NCBI GenBank assembly: GCA_029263215.1
Contig: JAJCXY010000041.1
Coordinates: forward strand, 1-64,000
DNA: 64,000 nucleotides
Direction of reading: 5' to 3'
Source: Acidimicrobiales bacterium
GTDB taxonomy: Bacteria > Actinomycetota > Acidimicrobiia > Acidimicrobiales > Aldehydirespiratoraceae
The position numbers and the translations under genes were made by a program. Numbering within the stretch: the stretch's first letter is position 1; each line of letters starts with the position of its first letter. Shown in pieces: positions 15,668 to 22,914 of this stretch. The notes under the pieces were generated by a model, which saw only the letters and a list, made by a program, of their open reading frames with translations, ran no database searches and was not told the DNA's origin.

Positions 15668-16963
15668 CTAGTGGCCCACCGCGGCGGCACCCTTTTCGCC
15701 GACGAGGGTTCCGTCGGTGAATCGGCTGAGCACGAACGGTGCGATCAGGTCGGGCATCGATTCGTGGGCGATGCAGGCGGCCATCTGCTCCCCGGAGACG
15801 GGGCCGGCCTTGAAGCCGTAGGTACCCCATCCGACGTCGACCAGGAAGCCGTCGACCGGCGTGGGCCCCATCACCGGCGAGTAGTCGGGGGTCATGTCGC
15901 AGAGTCCGGCCCACTGGCGCATGAGGCGCATCTTCGACAGACCGGGCATGAGTTCGAGCACGTGTCCGGCGAGCTCTTCGGTGAACTCAAGTGTGCCCTT
16001 CATGTCGTAGTTGGCGACGGGGTCGACGGAGGCGCCGAAGACGAGTTCGCCGCGGTCGGTTTGGCTCACATAGACGTGCAGGGAGCCGGAGACGATCACC
16101 GTGGGGAGGAAAGTCTTCACCGGTTCGGTGACGGCGGCCTGCAGGGGGTGGGTCGTGATCGGCAGGCGTACCCCGGCCATGGAGGCGATGGTGCTGGCCC
16201 AGCCGGCGGTGCAGTTCACCACCACCGGAGCGTGGATGTCGCCTCGGTTGGTGCGCACGCCGGTGACCTTGCCTCCCGCACCCTTGCCGTTGGGCCCGGC
16301 ACCGCCTTCGCAGAGGATGTCGAGCACCTCGGTCTTCTGGTGGAGGTCGACTCCGTAGGCGTCGGCGGCGCGGGCATAGCCCCACACCACTGCGTCGTGT
16401 CGGATCGTGCCTCCGGGCGGATGGTAGAGGGCGCCGAGGATGGGGTATCGGGTGTTGGGGGAGGTGTCGAGACTGGGTGAGAGCTTCTTGATCTCGTCGG
16501 GGGCGATTACCGAGGAGTCGATGCCCTGGAGCTTGTTGACCTCCGCTCGCCAGTTCATCGTTCTCAGAGCCGAGTCGGTGTGGGCGAGGGTCATGTGGCC
16601 GCGTTCGGAGAACATGACGTTGATGTTGAGATCGGTCGACATCGTGTTGTAGAGATCGAGCGAGCGGTCATAAAAGGCCACTCCCTCGGGGGTGAGGTAG
16701 TTGGAACGAACAATCGCCGTGTTGCGCCCTGAGCCTCCTGAGCCGAGATAGGCCTTGTCGACCACGGCAACGTTGGTGATTGCGTGGTTGGACGCGAGGT
16801 AGTAGGCGGTGGCCAAGCCATGGATGCCTCCGCCGATTACGACGACGTCGTAGGCCGACTTCAGTTCGGGCTCTCGCCACACTCGGGGCCACGACTTGTT
16901 GCGCAGGCCTCGCCAGGCGAGTCCGGCCGCGCTGTAGCGGGCGGGTGATTTGTGCTTCCCCAT
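15668..16963 (-). CDS. soxB: Sarcosine oxidase beta subunit
   Basis: A 431-residue DAO-family flavoprotein, first gene of soxBDAG. The FAD motif VVVIGGGIHGLATAYYL begins at about residue 40, after the N-terminal extension usual for SoxB. GGTIRHDAVVWGYARAADAYGVDL contains the His region where the covalent FMN is attached in this family. It carries the sarcosine oxidation site. The start is ATG 16963. A CAGGCT hexamer 6 nt upstream would fit a weak leaderless box, but AAGGCAGG could also serve as a ribosome-binding site. The divergent LysR gene lies 69 bp away and probably regulates it. Confidence 0.95.
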   Translation of the reverse strand: MGKHKSPARYSAAGLAWRGLRNKSWPRVWREPELKSAYDVVVIGGGIHGLATAYYLASNHAITNVAVVDKAYLGSGGSGRNTAIVRSNYLTPEGVAFYDRSLDLYNTMSTDLNINVMFSERGHMTLAHTDSALRTMNWRAEVNKLQGIDSSVIAPDEIKKLSPSLDTSPNTRYPILGALYHPPGGTIRHDAVVWGYARAADAYGVDLHQKTEVLDILCEGGAGPNGKGAGGKVTGVRTNRGDIHAPVVVNCTAGWASTIASMAGVRLPITTHPLQAAVTEPVKTFLPTVIVSGSLHVYVSQTDRGELVFGASVDPVANYDMKGTLEFTEELAGHVLELMPGLSKMRLMRQWAGLCDMTPDYSPVMGPTPVDGFLVDVGWGTYGFKAGPVSGEQMAACIAHESMPDLIAPFVLSRFTDGTLVGEKGAAAVGH

Positions 16964-16984
16964 GGAGAGAGCCTGCCTTCTCGT

Positions 16985-17020
16985 TCAATCGGTTGGAAAT
17001 ACATATTCAGGACTGATTGA
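16985..17020. promoter_or_regulatory. Candidate LysR-type operator in the soxB/lysR intergenic region
   Basis: TCAATC (16985-16990) and GATTGA (17015-17020) form an inverted repeat with 30-bp start-to-start spacing. The right arm touches the -10 box of the LysR gene. TCAGGACTGA in between adds a shorter symmetric element that includes a T-N11-A pattern. The location fits autoregulation and control of soxB; the assignment is inferred from position. Confidence 0.35.
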
Positions 17021-17026
17021 TAGTCT
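17021..17026 (+). promoter_or_regulatory. Leaderless promoter -10 box TAGTCT
   Basis: TAGTCT is separated from ATG 17033 of the LysR gene by exactly 6 nt, with no Shine-Dalgarno sequence. The same hexamer and spacing recur before the next gene at 17972. Confidence 0.6.
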
Positions 17027-17032
17027 TTGCCT

Positions 17033-17974
17033 ATGAATACGTCGCCTGGACTCAATCTGAGCCTGCGCAAGCTCGGCTACTTTGTGGCGGTGGCCGAGGA
17101 ACTCCACTTCGGCCGGGCCGCAACCCGGCTCCACATCGCCCAGCCCGCGCTCAGTCAGCAGATCCGTCAACTCGAAGCCGACCTCGACACCCGCCTCTTC
17201 GACCGCACCACCCGACGGGTGTCGATCACCCCTGCCGGAGAGATCCTGCTCGAACAGGCCCGTCGCCTCCTCGTCACCGCCGACGGAGTGGAGAGGGCTG
17301 CTCGCGAGCTGCGCGAGGGGGAGCGGGGCTTGCTCAGGCTGGGATTCGTCGACTCCACCGCCTATGAGCTGGTGCCCCGCTTCCTGCGTGAGTACCGCGC
17401 CTGGCGACCCAACGTCGACTTCGAGCTCCACTCGATGTCCACCGATACGCAGGTCGATGCATTGCGCGAGGGTCGGGTCGATCTAGGAATCGGCCGCACC
17501 GCCGCCGCGGCGGCGGGTCTCGATGTGCGTGTCATCGGCAGTGAGCCCCTCGTCCTGGCCGTAGCCGGCGAACACGAACTTGCCGGAGCTGAACGGATCG
17601 ATCTCTCGAGGCTCGTCGCCGAGACATTCATCGGCTTCGATCGCGAAGTGTCGCCCACCCTGCACACCGAGCTGCGCCTGCTGATGGCAGGGGCGAGCGT
17701 GAGCTACAACCCGGCGATGGAGGCAACCGAATACACGACGATCCTCGGATTGGTGGCCGCCGGGGCCGGTATCGCCCTGGTGCCGAGCAGCGTCCAGACC
17801 TTTCGGCCACCCGGCCTGGAGTTCGTGTCGCTCGCCGATCCTGCCGCGATGGTGCAGCTCGTGGTTCTCGCTCGCCCCCATGAGACGTCGGCCATGATCG
17901 GGGGGGCGGTGAGGATGATCGCTGATCTTGCGGCTGCGGGGGTTGGTGGGGTTGCGGCAATCGCGACCGCCTAG
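17033..17974 (+). CDS. LysR-family transcriptional regulator, probable regulator of the sox operon
   Basis: A 313-residue LTTR. The N-terminal winged helix is clear: LRKLGYFVAVAEELHFGRAATRLHIAQPALSQQIRQLEADL followed by LFDRTTRRVSITPAG. The remaining 220 residues match the periplasmic-binding-like effector domain. The start is ATG 17033; the track's TTG 17027 lies inside the spacer of the leaderless promoter. It diverges from soxB, the usual arrangement for an LTTR and its target, so a methylamine- or sarcosine-type effector is plausible but not shown. Confidence 0.9.
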   Translation: MNTSPGLNLSLRKLGYFVAVAEELHFGRAATRLHIAQPALSQQIRQLEADLDTRLFDRTTRRVSITPAGEILLEQARRLLVTADGVERAARELREGERGLLRLGFVDSTAYELVPRFLREYRAWRPNVDFELHSMSTDTQVDALREGRVDLGIGRTAAAAAGLDVRVIGSEPLVLAVAGEHELAGAERIDLSRLVAETFIGFDREVSPTLHTELRLLMAGASVSYNPAMEATEYTTILGLVAAGAGIALVPSSVQTFRPPGLEFVSLADPAAMVQLVVLARPHETSAMIGGAVRMIADLAAAGVGGVAAIATA

Positions 17975-17977
17975 TCT
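17972..17977 (+). promoter_or_regulatory. Leaderless promoter -10 box TAGTCT overlapping a stop codon
   Basis: TAGTCT starts with the TAG stop codon of the LysR gene. Exactly 6 nt later is GTG 17984 of the MFS gene. This argues for GTG 17984 over GTG 17981 as the start. Confidence 0.55.
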
Positions 17978-17983
17978 CCCGTG

Positions 17984-19210
17984 GTGAACACGGGTGAGGT
18001 CTCGGTCTGGACAATCCTGCGCCGCAACATCGCGCCCCTCTATCTGCCCGCGGGGGCGGTGACCCTCGGCGGAGGGATTCTCCTACCCGTGGTACCTCTC
18101 TATCTGGCCGAGGAGGGCATCAGCCTGTCGATGATCGGCGTCATCATCGCGGCAACCGGGATCGGAGCTGCTCTCATCGGGATTCCGGCCAGTGCCTACG
18201 CGGAACGGTTCGGCAACGATCGCCTCATGTTCACCGCCATGGGCGCCGTTGCCGCCAGTGCCCTGTTGTTCGGTTTCACCGACGCCGTGATACTTCTCCT
18301 GCTGTTGCGGATCCTCTGGGGATTTGGTTTCGGCGGGCTCTCACAATCACGCCAGCTCTTCATAGCCCGCACGATCGCGGCCCCGGTTCGGGGCCGGATC
18401 AACTCCTTCATGGGCGGCACCCACCGGTTCGCGTTCGTGATCGGTCCGCTGATGGGTGGGGCCATTGCCGACAGATGGGGATTTCGTGCTGCCTTCACCA
18501 CTTCGGCCGTGGTGATCGTGATGGGCCTCGTTGGGGCGGCTCTACTCGGAGGGCGTGAAGCTCCGGCTGACTCCCAGCGCCATCCGCGGGTACGGGTGGG
18601 ACCGGCTCTTCGGCGTCATCGTCGCCTCTTGTTGAGGGTGGGTCTCGGTCCCATGCTGATCATGGCCGCTCGGCAGGGTCGGTACGTGGTGATACCTCTC
18701 ATCGGCGACCAACTCGAGCTGAGCGCGTCGGCGATAGGCAGCCTCGTTGCGGTCGGCACTGCGGCCGATTTCATCCTCTTCCCAGTGGCGGGATATGTGA
18801 TGGACCGGTTCGGAAGACTCCACGCCATGGTCCCCGCGTTCAGCCTGATGTCGATCGGGTTGGTGCTGCTCGGTTTTGCCGACTCCACCGGTGCGGTCGT
18901 GGTGGCGACGATTGTGATCGGGATGGGTAACGGGTTGTCGGCGGGGACCATTCTCACCCTCGGCACCGACCTCGCGCCCGCAGATGCTCAAGGTCCCTTC
19001 TTGGCCGGTTTCAGCCTGATGGGCAACGCCGGGTTCTTCGTAGGTCCCGCCGTTGTGGGTTGGTCGGCCGGCGCGATCGGGCTCGACGCATCCGCCTTCG
19101 CCCTCGCCGCACTCTTGGCCGTGGGAGTGATGTGGGTGGCCCTCGTCGTCGGAGAGACGGGTGCGGCTGCGGGTCAGGGACGGGGCCGGAAGCGCACCAC
19201 GGCCAGATAG
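17984..19210 (+). CDS. Major facilitator superfamily transporter
   Basis: A 408-residue protein with 12 hydrophobic segments and a charged central loop (REAPADSQRHPRVRVGPALRRHRR). The first half has the MFS loop 2-3 pattern IPASAYAERFGNDRLMF and the second half repeats it as FPVAGYVMDRFGRLHAM. Such proteins are proton-coupled exporters or importers; the substrate is unknown. The GTG at 17984 is preferred from its -10 spacing. The last 37 bp overlap the convergent ABC ATPase gene. Confidence 0.88.
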   Translation: MNTGEVSVWTILRRNIAPLYLPAGAVTLGGGILLPVVPLYLAEEGISLSMIGVIIAATGIGAALIGIPASAYAERFGNDRLMFTAMGAVAASALLFGFTDAVILLLLLRILWGFGFGGLSQSRQLFIARTIAAPVRGRINSFMGGTHRFAFVIGPLMGGAIADRWGFRAAFTTSAVVIVMGLVGAALLGGREAPADSQRHPRVRVGPALRRHRRLLLRVGLGPMLIMAARQGRYVVIPLIGDQLELSASAIGSLVAVGTAADFILFPVAGYVMDRFGRLHAMVPAFSLMSIGLVLLGFADSTGAVVVATIVIGMGNGLSAGTILTLGTDLAPADAQGPFLAGFSLMGNAGFFVGPAVVGWSAGAIGLDASAFALAALLAVGVMWVALVVGETGAAAGQGRGRKRTTAR

Positions 19211-20028
19211 CCGTCGGCCACCGTGGGCTCGGCGGACTCCACTCCGGCGGGGACAGTCTGTGCGACGCAGCGGTAACGCTCCGGGCCAATTGCGCGGCAC
19301 ACGGCCATCGGATCTGCCACATCTGTCTCCCACACATGGCCTTCTGCCCGGGCTGCGAGTTCGCGAGGCACTCCGTCGAAGGCAACTCTTCCCTCCTCGA
19401 GCACCAGCACCCGCCGACAGGCGGCGGCGAATTGGTCGGCATGGTGGGTGGCGACGAGCACGGTTGCCTCGGCGGCGAGTTCGACCAGAAGGCGGGTGAT
19501 CTCGCCCCTCTGCTCGGCATCGAGGGAGGTGAGTGGTTCGTCGAGCACAAGCAGATCGGGCCCGCCCAGCAAGGCCTGGGCGATCGACAGGCGACGCTTC
19601 ATGCCTCCGCTCAGAGTACGAATGCGGTCGTCGAGATGATCGGTGAGCGCGACCCGCTCGAGCGTCCAGGCCGTCCAACGCCTGCGCAGCCGGGCCGGAC
19701 CTATCTCTTTCAAGGCGGCGACGTAGTTGCAGTACTCCCTCACCCGCATCCGTCCCGGAAGGCCGTCGTCTTGGGCGACATAGCCGAGCCGGCGCCGAAT
19801 CGCGGTGCGCTCGGCGGGGTCGGAGGGATCGAGTCCGGCGACACGGATCGAACCCGAACTCGGTTCGGTGACCGTGGCCGCGAGCTTGAGGAGGGTGCTC
19901 TTGCCCGAGCCGTTGGGGCCGAGCACTGCGGTGATGCCGCCATCGAGCACGGTGGGGTCGAGAGCAAGGACAGCCTTGGCGCCATAGCGCTGGCCTAGAG
20001 ACTCGAAGGAGACGACGGGGCCTGGCAT
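19174..20028 (-). CDS. ABC transporter ATP-binding protein
   Basis: A 284-residue single ABC ATPase. Walker A is GPNGSGKST, the Q-loop lies in GYVAQDDGLPGRM, the signature is LSGGMKRRLSIAQAL, and Walker B is LLVLDEPLTSLD, followed by the switch His in ATHHADQ. This pattern is of the CcmA/DRA class of ABC-2 exporters. The N-terminal loop is intact and the C-terminus carries about 60 extra residues. It starts 4 bp after the stop of the upstream membrane protein gene, so that protein is the likely permease partner. It is the last gene of the ECF sigma operon. Confidence 0.9.
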   Translation of the reverse strand: MPGPVVSFESLGQRYGAKAVLALDPTVLDGGITAVLGPNGSGKSTLLKLAATVTEPSSGSIRVAGLDPSDPAERTAIRRRLGYVAQDDGLPGRMRVREYCNYVAALKEIGPARLRRRWTAWTLERVALTDHLDDRIRTLSGGMKRRLSIAQALLGGPDLLVLDEPLTSLDAEQRGEITRLLVELAAEATVLVATHHADQFAAACRRVLVLEEGRVAFDGVPRELAARAEGHVWETDVADPMAVCRAIGPERYRCVAQTVPAGVESAEPTVADGYLAVVRFRPRP

Positions 20029-20032
20029 CAGT

Positions 20033-20812
20033 TCACCGAATCGAAAGGGTGTCGAGGCGCCGCCGGCGGCGGAAGAACACGACCGCCGCCAGGGCAGTGA
20101 GGGCGAAGCTGAGGACCTGCGCCACCGGACCGAACGCGGCCGAGGGGTCGGCAGCCTGGGTCACGATGAGCACGACCAGAAGCCAGGTGGTGGCCACACC
20201 CGCAGCAGCCGCCCGCGGGTCGAAACGCGTTGCCAGGGCCATGGTGGTCCCGGTGGCGGCCAGGGCGGGGAGCAACCAGGCGATGCGGTAGGGGCCACCA
20301 TCGGGCACGAGGGCCGACGCGGCCAGCAGGATCGCCGTGCTGGCGCCCACCACCGTGATCGCCCTTACGAGAAAGAGACGGAAGCCGTCGATCGGCGCGG
20401 CCACCGCCACCTCGTGGGTGGGGTCGACCGCGGGGCCGAAGGCCAGAGCCACCCCGAGCAGGGGAACGAGGGGGGCGAGGGTGAGGAAGGCGACGATCTG
20501 GTCGGCCCCTTCGGTGGCTGTGCTGTTGGCGGCCGCGGTGAGCGCGAACAACACCGCCACGAATACCGAGCCGAGCCACGATCGTCGCAGGGCCGGGGTG
20601 GCGGTGACGAGGGGGATCGTTCGCTCGTCGACTCCGAACCGGGCGAGGAGGCGAGCCAGGCGACCGGGGCGTGGGGCGTCGAGTTCGGCCTCGATCGCGG
20701 CGAGATTGGAGGCGAGCCGGACCGCAATGGGGTCGATCTCGGCCGACGCTAGGAAACGTGGGTGCTCGCCGGCACGGGCAAGTGCGTTTTCGACAGGGTT
20801 GACCGGTGTCAT
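20033..20812 (-). CDS. Polytopic membrane protein, possible ABC-2-type permease or sigma-linked membrane protein
   Basis: A 259-residue protein. Residues 1-75 are soluble and rich in charged residues (AVRLASNLAAIEAELDAPRPGRLARLLARFG). About six to seven hydrophobic helices follow (SWLGSVFVAVLFALTAAA, LAPLVPLLGVALAFG, AITVVGASTAILLAASAL, AGVATTWLLVVLIVTQA, VLSFALTALAAVVFF), ending in an RRRRR tail. The ATG at 20812 overlaps the stop of the ECF sigma gene (ATGA); the track start lies inside the sigma gene. It could be the permease for the downstream ATPase, or act as an anti-sigma-like partner through its soluble N-terminus. No family was recognised. Confidence 0.65.
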   Translation of the reverse strand: MTPVNPVENALARAGEHPRFLASAEIDPIAVRLASNLAAIEAELDAPRPGRLARLLARFGVDERTIPLVTATPALRRSWLGSVFVAVLFALTAAANSTATEGADQIVAFLTLAPLVPLLGVALAFGPAVDPTHEVAVAAPIDGFRLFLVRAITVVGASTAILLAASALVPDGGPYRIAWLLPALAATGTTMALATRFDPRAAAAGVATTWLLVVLIVTQAADPSAAFGPVAQVLSFALTALAAVVFFRRRRRLDTLSIR

Positions 20813-21366
20813 CGGAGAACCTCCTTGAGGATCTGGCGGGCACGGGACAGGCGACTCTTGACCGTGCCCACGGGGATGTCGAGCAGGCTCGCGGCCTCGG
20901 CGTTGGTGAGGCCGTCGAGGGCGGTGGCCGCGAGTACGGCCTGGAGTTCTGGGTCGAGAGCGGCGAACGCGGCACCGAGATCGGTGTGACCCAGAGCCAG
21001 CGGGATCTCGTGGGTGATCACCTCGGCCAATGGCGCCGCGTCGGCGATCGGTTGAGGCGGCCGCCGACGGCGGAGCTGATCGATCAGGCGCCGTACGGCG
21101 ATGGTCCAGAGCCAGGCTCCAACCTCGCCGGACGGTCGGTAGTCGCTCGCTTGCTTCCACACCGCGAGGAAGGTGTCCTGCAGGGCGGTGTCGACGAGTT
21201 CGGGGTCGTGGCTACGGCGACTGAGTCGAACGGTGATCCAGCCGGCGTGACGTTCGTAGAGGGCGGCGAGAGCGTCGCGGTCGCCCGCGCCGACGCGTCG
21301 AACGAGATCGACGTCGTCGTTCGGGCCGGTGCCGGCCGGCGCGGGATCAGCGGTCACCGTCGACAT
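20809..21366 (-). CDS. ECF-type RNA polymerase sigma factor
   Basis: A 185-residue sigma-70 family protein with only regions 2 and 4. Region 2 reads LVRRVGAGDRDALAALYERHAGWI with TFLAVWKQASDYRP and AWLWTIAVRRLIDQLRRRR. Region 4 is ALDPELQAVLAATALDGLTNAEAASLLDIPVGTVKSRLSRARQIL, with a complete helix-turn-helix. The start is 1 bp after the stop of the upstream desaturase gene, and the end overlaps the membrane protein gene by 4 bp. No zf-HC2 anti-sigma is nearby; the downstream membrane protein is the only candidate partner. Its target promoters are unknown, although a GAACC motif precedes the operon. Confidence 0.92.
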   Translation of the reverse strand: MSTVTADPAPAGTGPNDDVDLVRRVGAGDRDALAALYERHAGWITVRLSRRSHDPELVDTALQDTFLAVWKQASDYRPSGEVGAWLWTIAVRRLIDQLRRRRPPQPIADAAPLAEVITHEIPLALGHTDLGAAFAALDPELQAVLAATALDGLTNAEAASLLDIPVGTVKSRLSRARQILKEVLR

Positions 21367-21367
21367 G

Positions 21368-22363
21368 CTAGAAAACCGACACCCTCCGACGGCGGAAGGG
21401 CACGAATCGGCGTAGCCGACGTATCCGGCGCCGCCACGCCGACGGGAACGGATAGCGCTCCCTGGTTTCGGCGCGAAACGGGTAGAGCAGCTGGCCCGGA
21501 ACGCTTGGCGGGATCGGGTCGTCGTTGCCGTAGATGGCGGGACGACGATCCTTGGGCATGAAGTAGGTGCCCCAGATCATGTCCCAGATCGGGAGGAATA
21601 CCGAGTAGTTGGTGTGGATCGATTCCGGGTAGTTGGCGTGATGCCAGTGGTGGAACTCGGGAGTCATGACGATCCGGTGAAGGGGGCGCAGTCGCCAGCG
21701 GATGTTGGCGTGAGCGACCAGGCCGAGAATCGTCTGGATGATCGCCACCGCACCGACCACTTCCAGCTGGAAGCCGGCGACGATGAGGAACACCGCGGGA
21801 ACCACGATGATGATCCCGTCGAACGGATGTTGACGAATCCCTGAGATCCAGTCCATCTTGGCGCTCGAGTGGTGGATGGAGTGGAAGCGCCAGAAGAAGC
21901 CGACCTCGTGGCCGAGTCGGTGGGCCCAGTAGATGAGCATGTCGGCCAGGAGCACCGCTTCGGTAGCGAGCAACCAGGTCGGCTGCGCCATCACCAACGG
22001 CCGCAGGGCGAGCGCCGGGAGGATCACGGGGAATGCCAGGAGGGCGATGCCGATTCCCATCGCGATCCCGACGACATTGAGTACCGGTGCAACGAGGGCA
22101 TAGGTGAGGTCGGTGCGAAGTCCGGGACGTCGAATGGCTTGGTCGTGGCGACGAAACATCTTCTCGAACGGCACCAGGATGACGAAGAGAGCGACGATCC
22201 CTCCGGCACCTTCGAGACCGAAGTACATGCCGATCGGGATGGCCGCGAGAAGGCCCACGATGTGGATCCAGCGCACGACGCGCCATCGGCGGGGGCGACG
22301 GTCGGGCCGCGGTGGGGGCGGGGGAAGGACCGAGTTCGGTGGTGAAGGGAGTGACGACTGCAT
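21368..22363 (-). CDS. Fatty acid hydroxylase/sterol desaturase superfamily membrane protein
   Basis: A 331-residue integral membrane di-iron enzyme. The His clusters are all present: HRLGH, HSIHHSS and HHWHH, spaced along a core of four to five hydrophobic segments. The family inserts hydroxyl groups or double bonds into sterols, fatty acids or carotenoids, with a lipid substrate at the membrane. The start is ATG 22363 with GGAGG 8 nt upstream; the track ORF begins within a region antisense to the cytosine deaminase gene. It is the first gene of an operon with the ECF sigma factor, the membrane protein and the ABC ATPase. Confidence 0.88.
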   Translation of the reverse strand: MQSSLPSPPNSVLPPPPPRPDRRPRRWRVVRWIHIVGLLAAIPIGMYFGLEGAGGIVALFVILVPFEKMFRRHDQAIRRPGLRTDLTYALVAPVLNVVGIAMGIGIALLAFPVILPALALRPLVMAQPTWLLATEAVLLADMLIYWAHRLGHEVGFFWRFHSIHHSSAKMDWISGIRQHPFDGIIIVVPAVFLIVAGFQLEVVGAVAIIQTILGLVAHANIRWRLRPLHRIVMTPEFHHWHHANYPESIHTNYSVFLPIWDMIWGTYFMPKDRRPAIYGNDDPIPPSVPGQLLYPFRAETRERYPFPSAWRRRIRRLRRFVPFRRRRVSVF

Positions 22364-22401
22364 GGGGGAACCTCCTACTCCACTTATCGAGATGCGACCC
22401 T

Positions 22402-22424
22402 CGAACGGTTCATTTGACCGTTCG
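22402..22424. promoter_or_regulatory. Perfect 8-bp inverted repeat in a divergent promoter (candidate operator)
   Basis: CGAACGGT (22402-22409) and ACCGTTCG (22417-22424) flank a 7-bp spacer. The element lies between the desaturase/ECF operon and the cytosine deaminase gene, over the expected -35 region of the latter. On the minus strand the arm also reads TGAACC, similar to the -35 element of many ECF promoters. It could therefore be a repressor site, an ECF promoter element, or both. Confidence 0.6.
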
Positions 22425-22437
22425 GTGATGTGGGCTC

Positions 22438-22443
22438 CACGAT
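22438..22443 (+). promoter_or_regulatory. Possible leaderless -10 box CACGAT
   Basis: CACGAT lies exactly 6 nt before ATG 22450. It lacks the first T of TAnnnT, so it is a weaker match than others in this window, but it is the only start signal visible before the deaminase gene. Confidence 0.4.
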
Positions 22444-22449
22444 GGCGTG

Positions 22450-22911
22450 ATGAGCGTTGAACTGAGCGATGACGACCGCAAGGGGCTTCAGGCCGCCATC
22501 GAGGAGGCCCGGGCCGGGCTCGCCGAGGGGGGCATTCCGATCGGCTCCGCCTTGATGATCGACGGTGAAATCGTGGGCCGGGGCCACAACCGGAGGGTGC
22601 AGCAGGGGTCGGTTGTGCTCCATGCCGAGATGGACTGCCTCGAGCAGGCGGGCCGACTTCCCGCCTCGGCCTATCGGCGGGCCACCCTCTACTCGACCCT
22701 CTCACCGTGTGACATGTGCACGGGAGCGGCCCTTCTCTACGGGATACCCCGCGTGGTCATAGGTGAGAACGAGACCTTCCTCGGAGGCGAGAGCCACCTC
22801 GAAGGGCGTGGTGTGGAGCTGGTGCGAGCCGACGACGCGACGTGCAAGCAGATGATGAGGGATTTCATCGCGGCGGAACCCCAGCTGTGGAACGAAGACA
22901 TCGGCGAGTGA
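22450..22911 (+). CDS. Cytosine deaminase of the yeast (FCY1) type
   Basis: A 153-residue zinc deaminase. The ligands are in HAEMDCLEQAG (His58, with Glu60 as the proton shuttle) and SPCDMCTGAALLYGIP (Cys87, Cys90). The run GENETFLGGE and the C-terminus CKQMMRDFIAAEPQLWNEDIGE match the fungal cytosine deaminase tail closely, unlike tRNA-adenosine or guanine deaminases. It would convert cytosine to uracil for pyrimidine salvage. The bacterial CodA enzyme is an unrelated amidohydrolase. It ends 3 bp from the convergent xthA and lies 0.8 kb from pyrE. Confidence 0.88.
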   Translation: MSVELSDDDRKGLQAAIEEARAGLAEGGIPIGSALMIDGEIVGRGHNRRVQQGSVVLHAEMDCLEQAGRLPASAYRRATLYSTLSPCDMCTGAALLYGIPRVVIGENETFLGGESHLEGRGVELVRADDATCKQMMRDFIAAEPQLWNEDIGE

Positions 22912-22914
22912 TGT

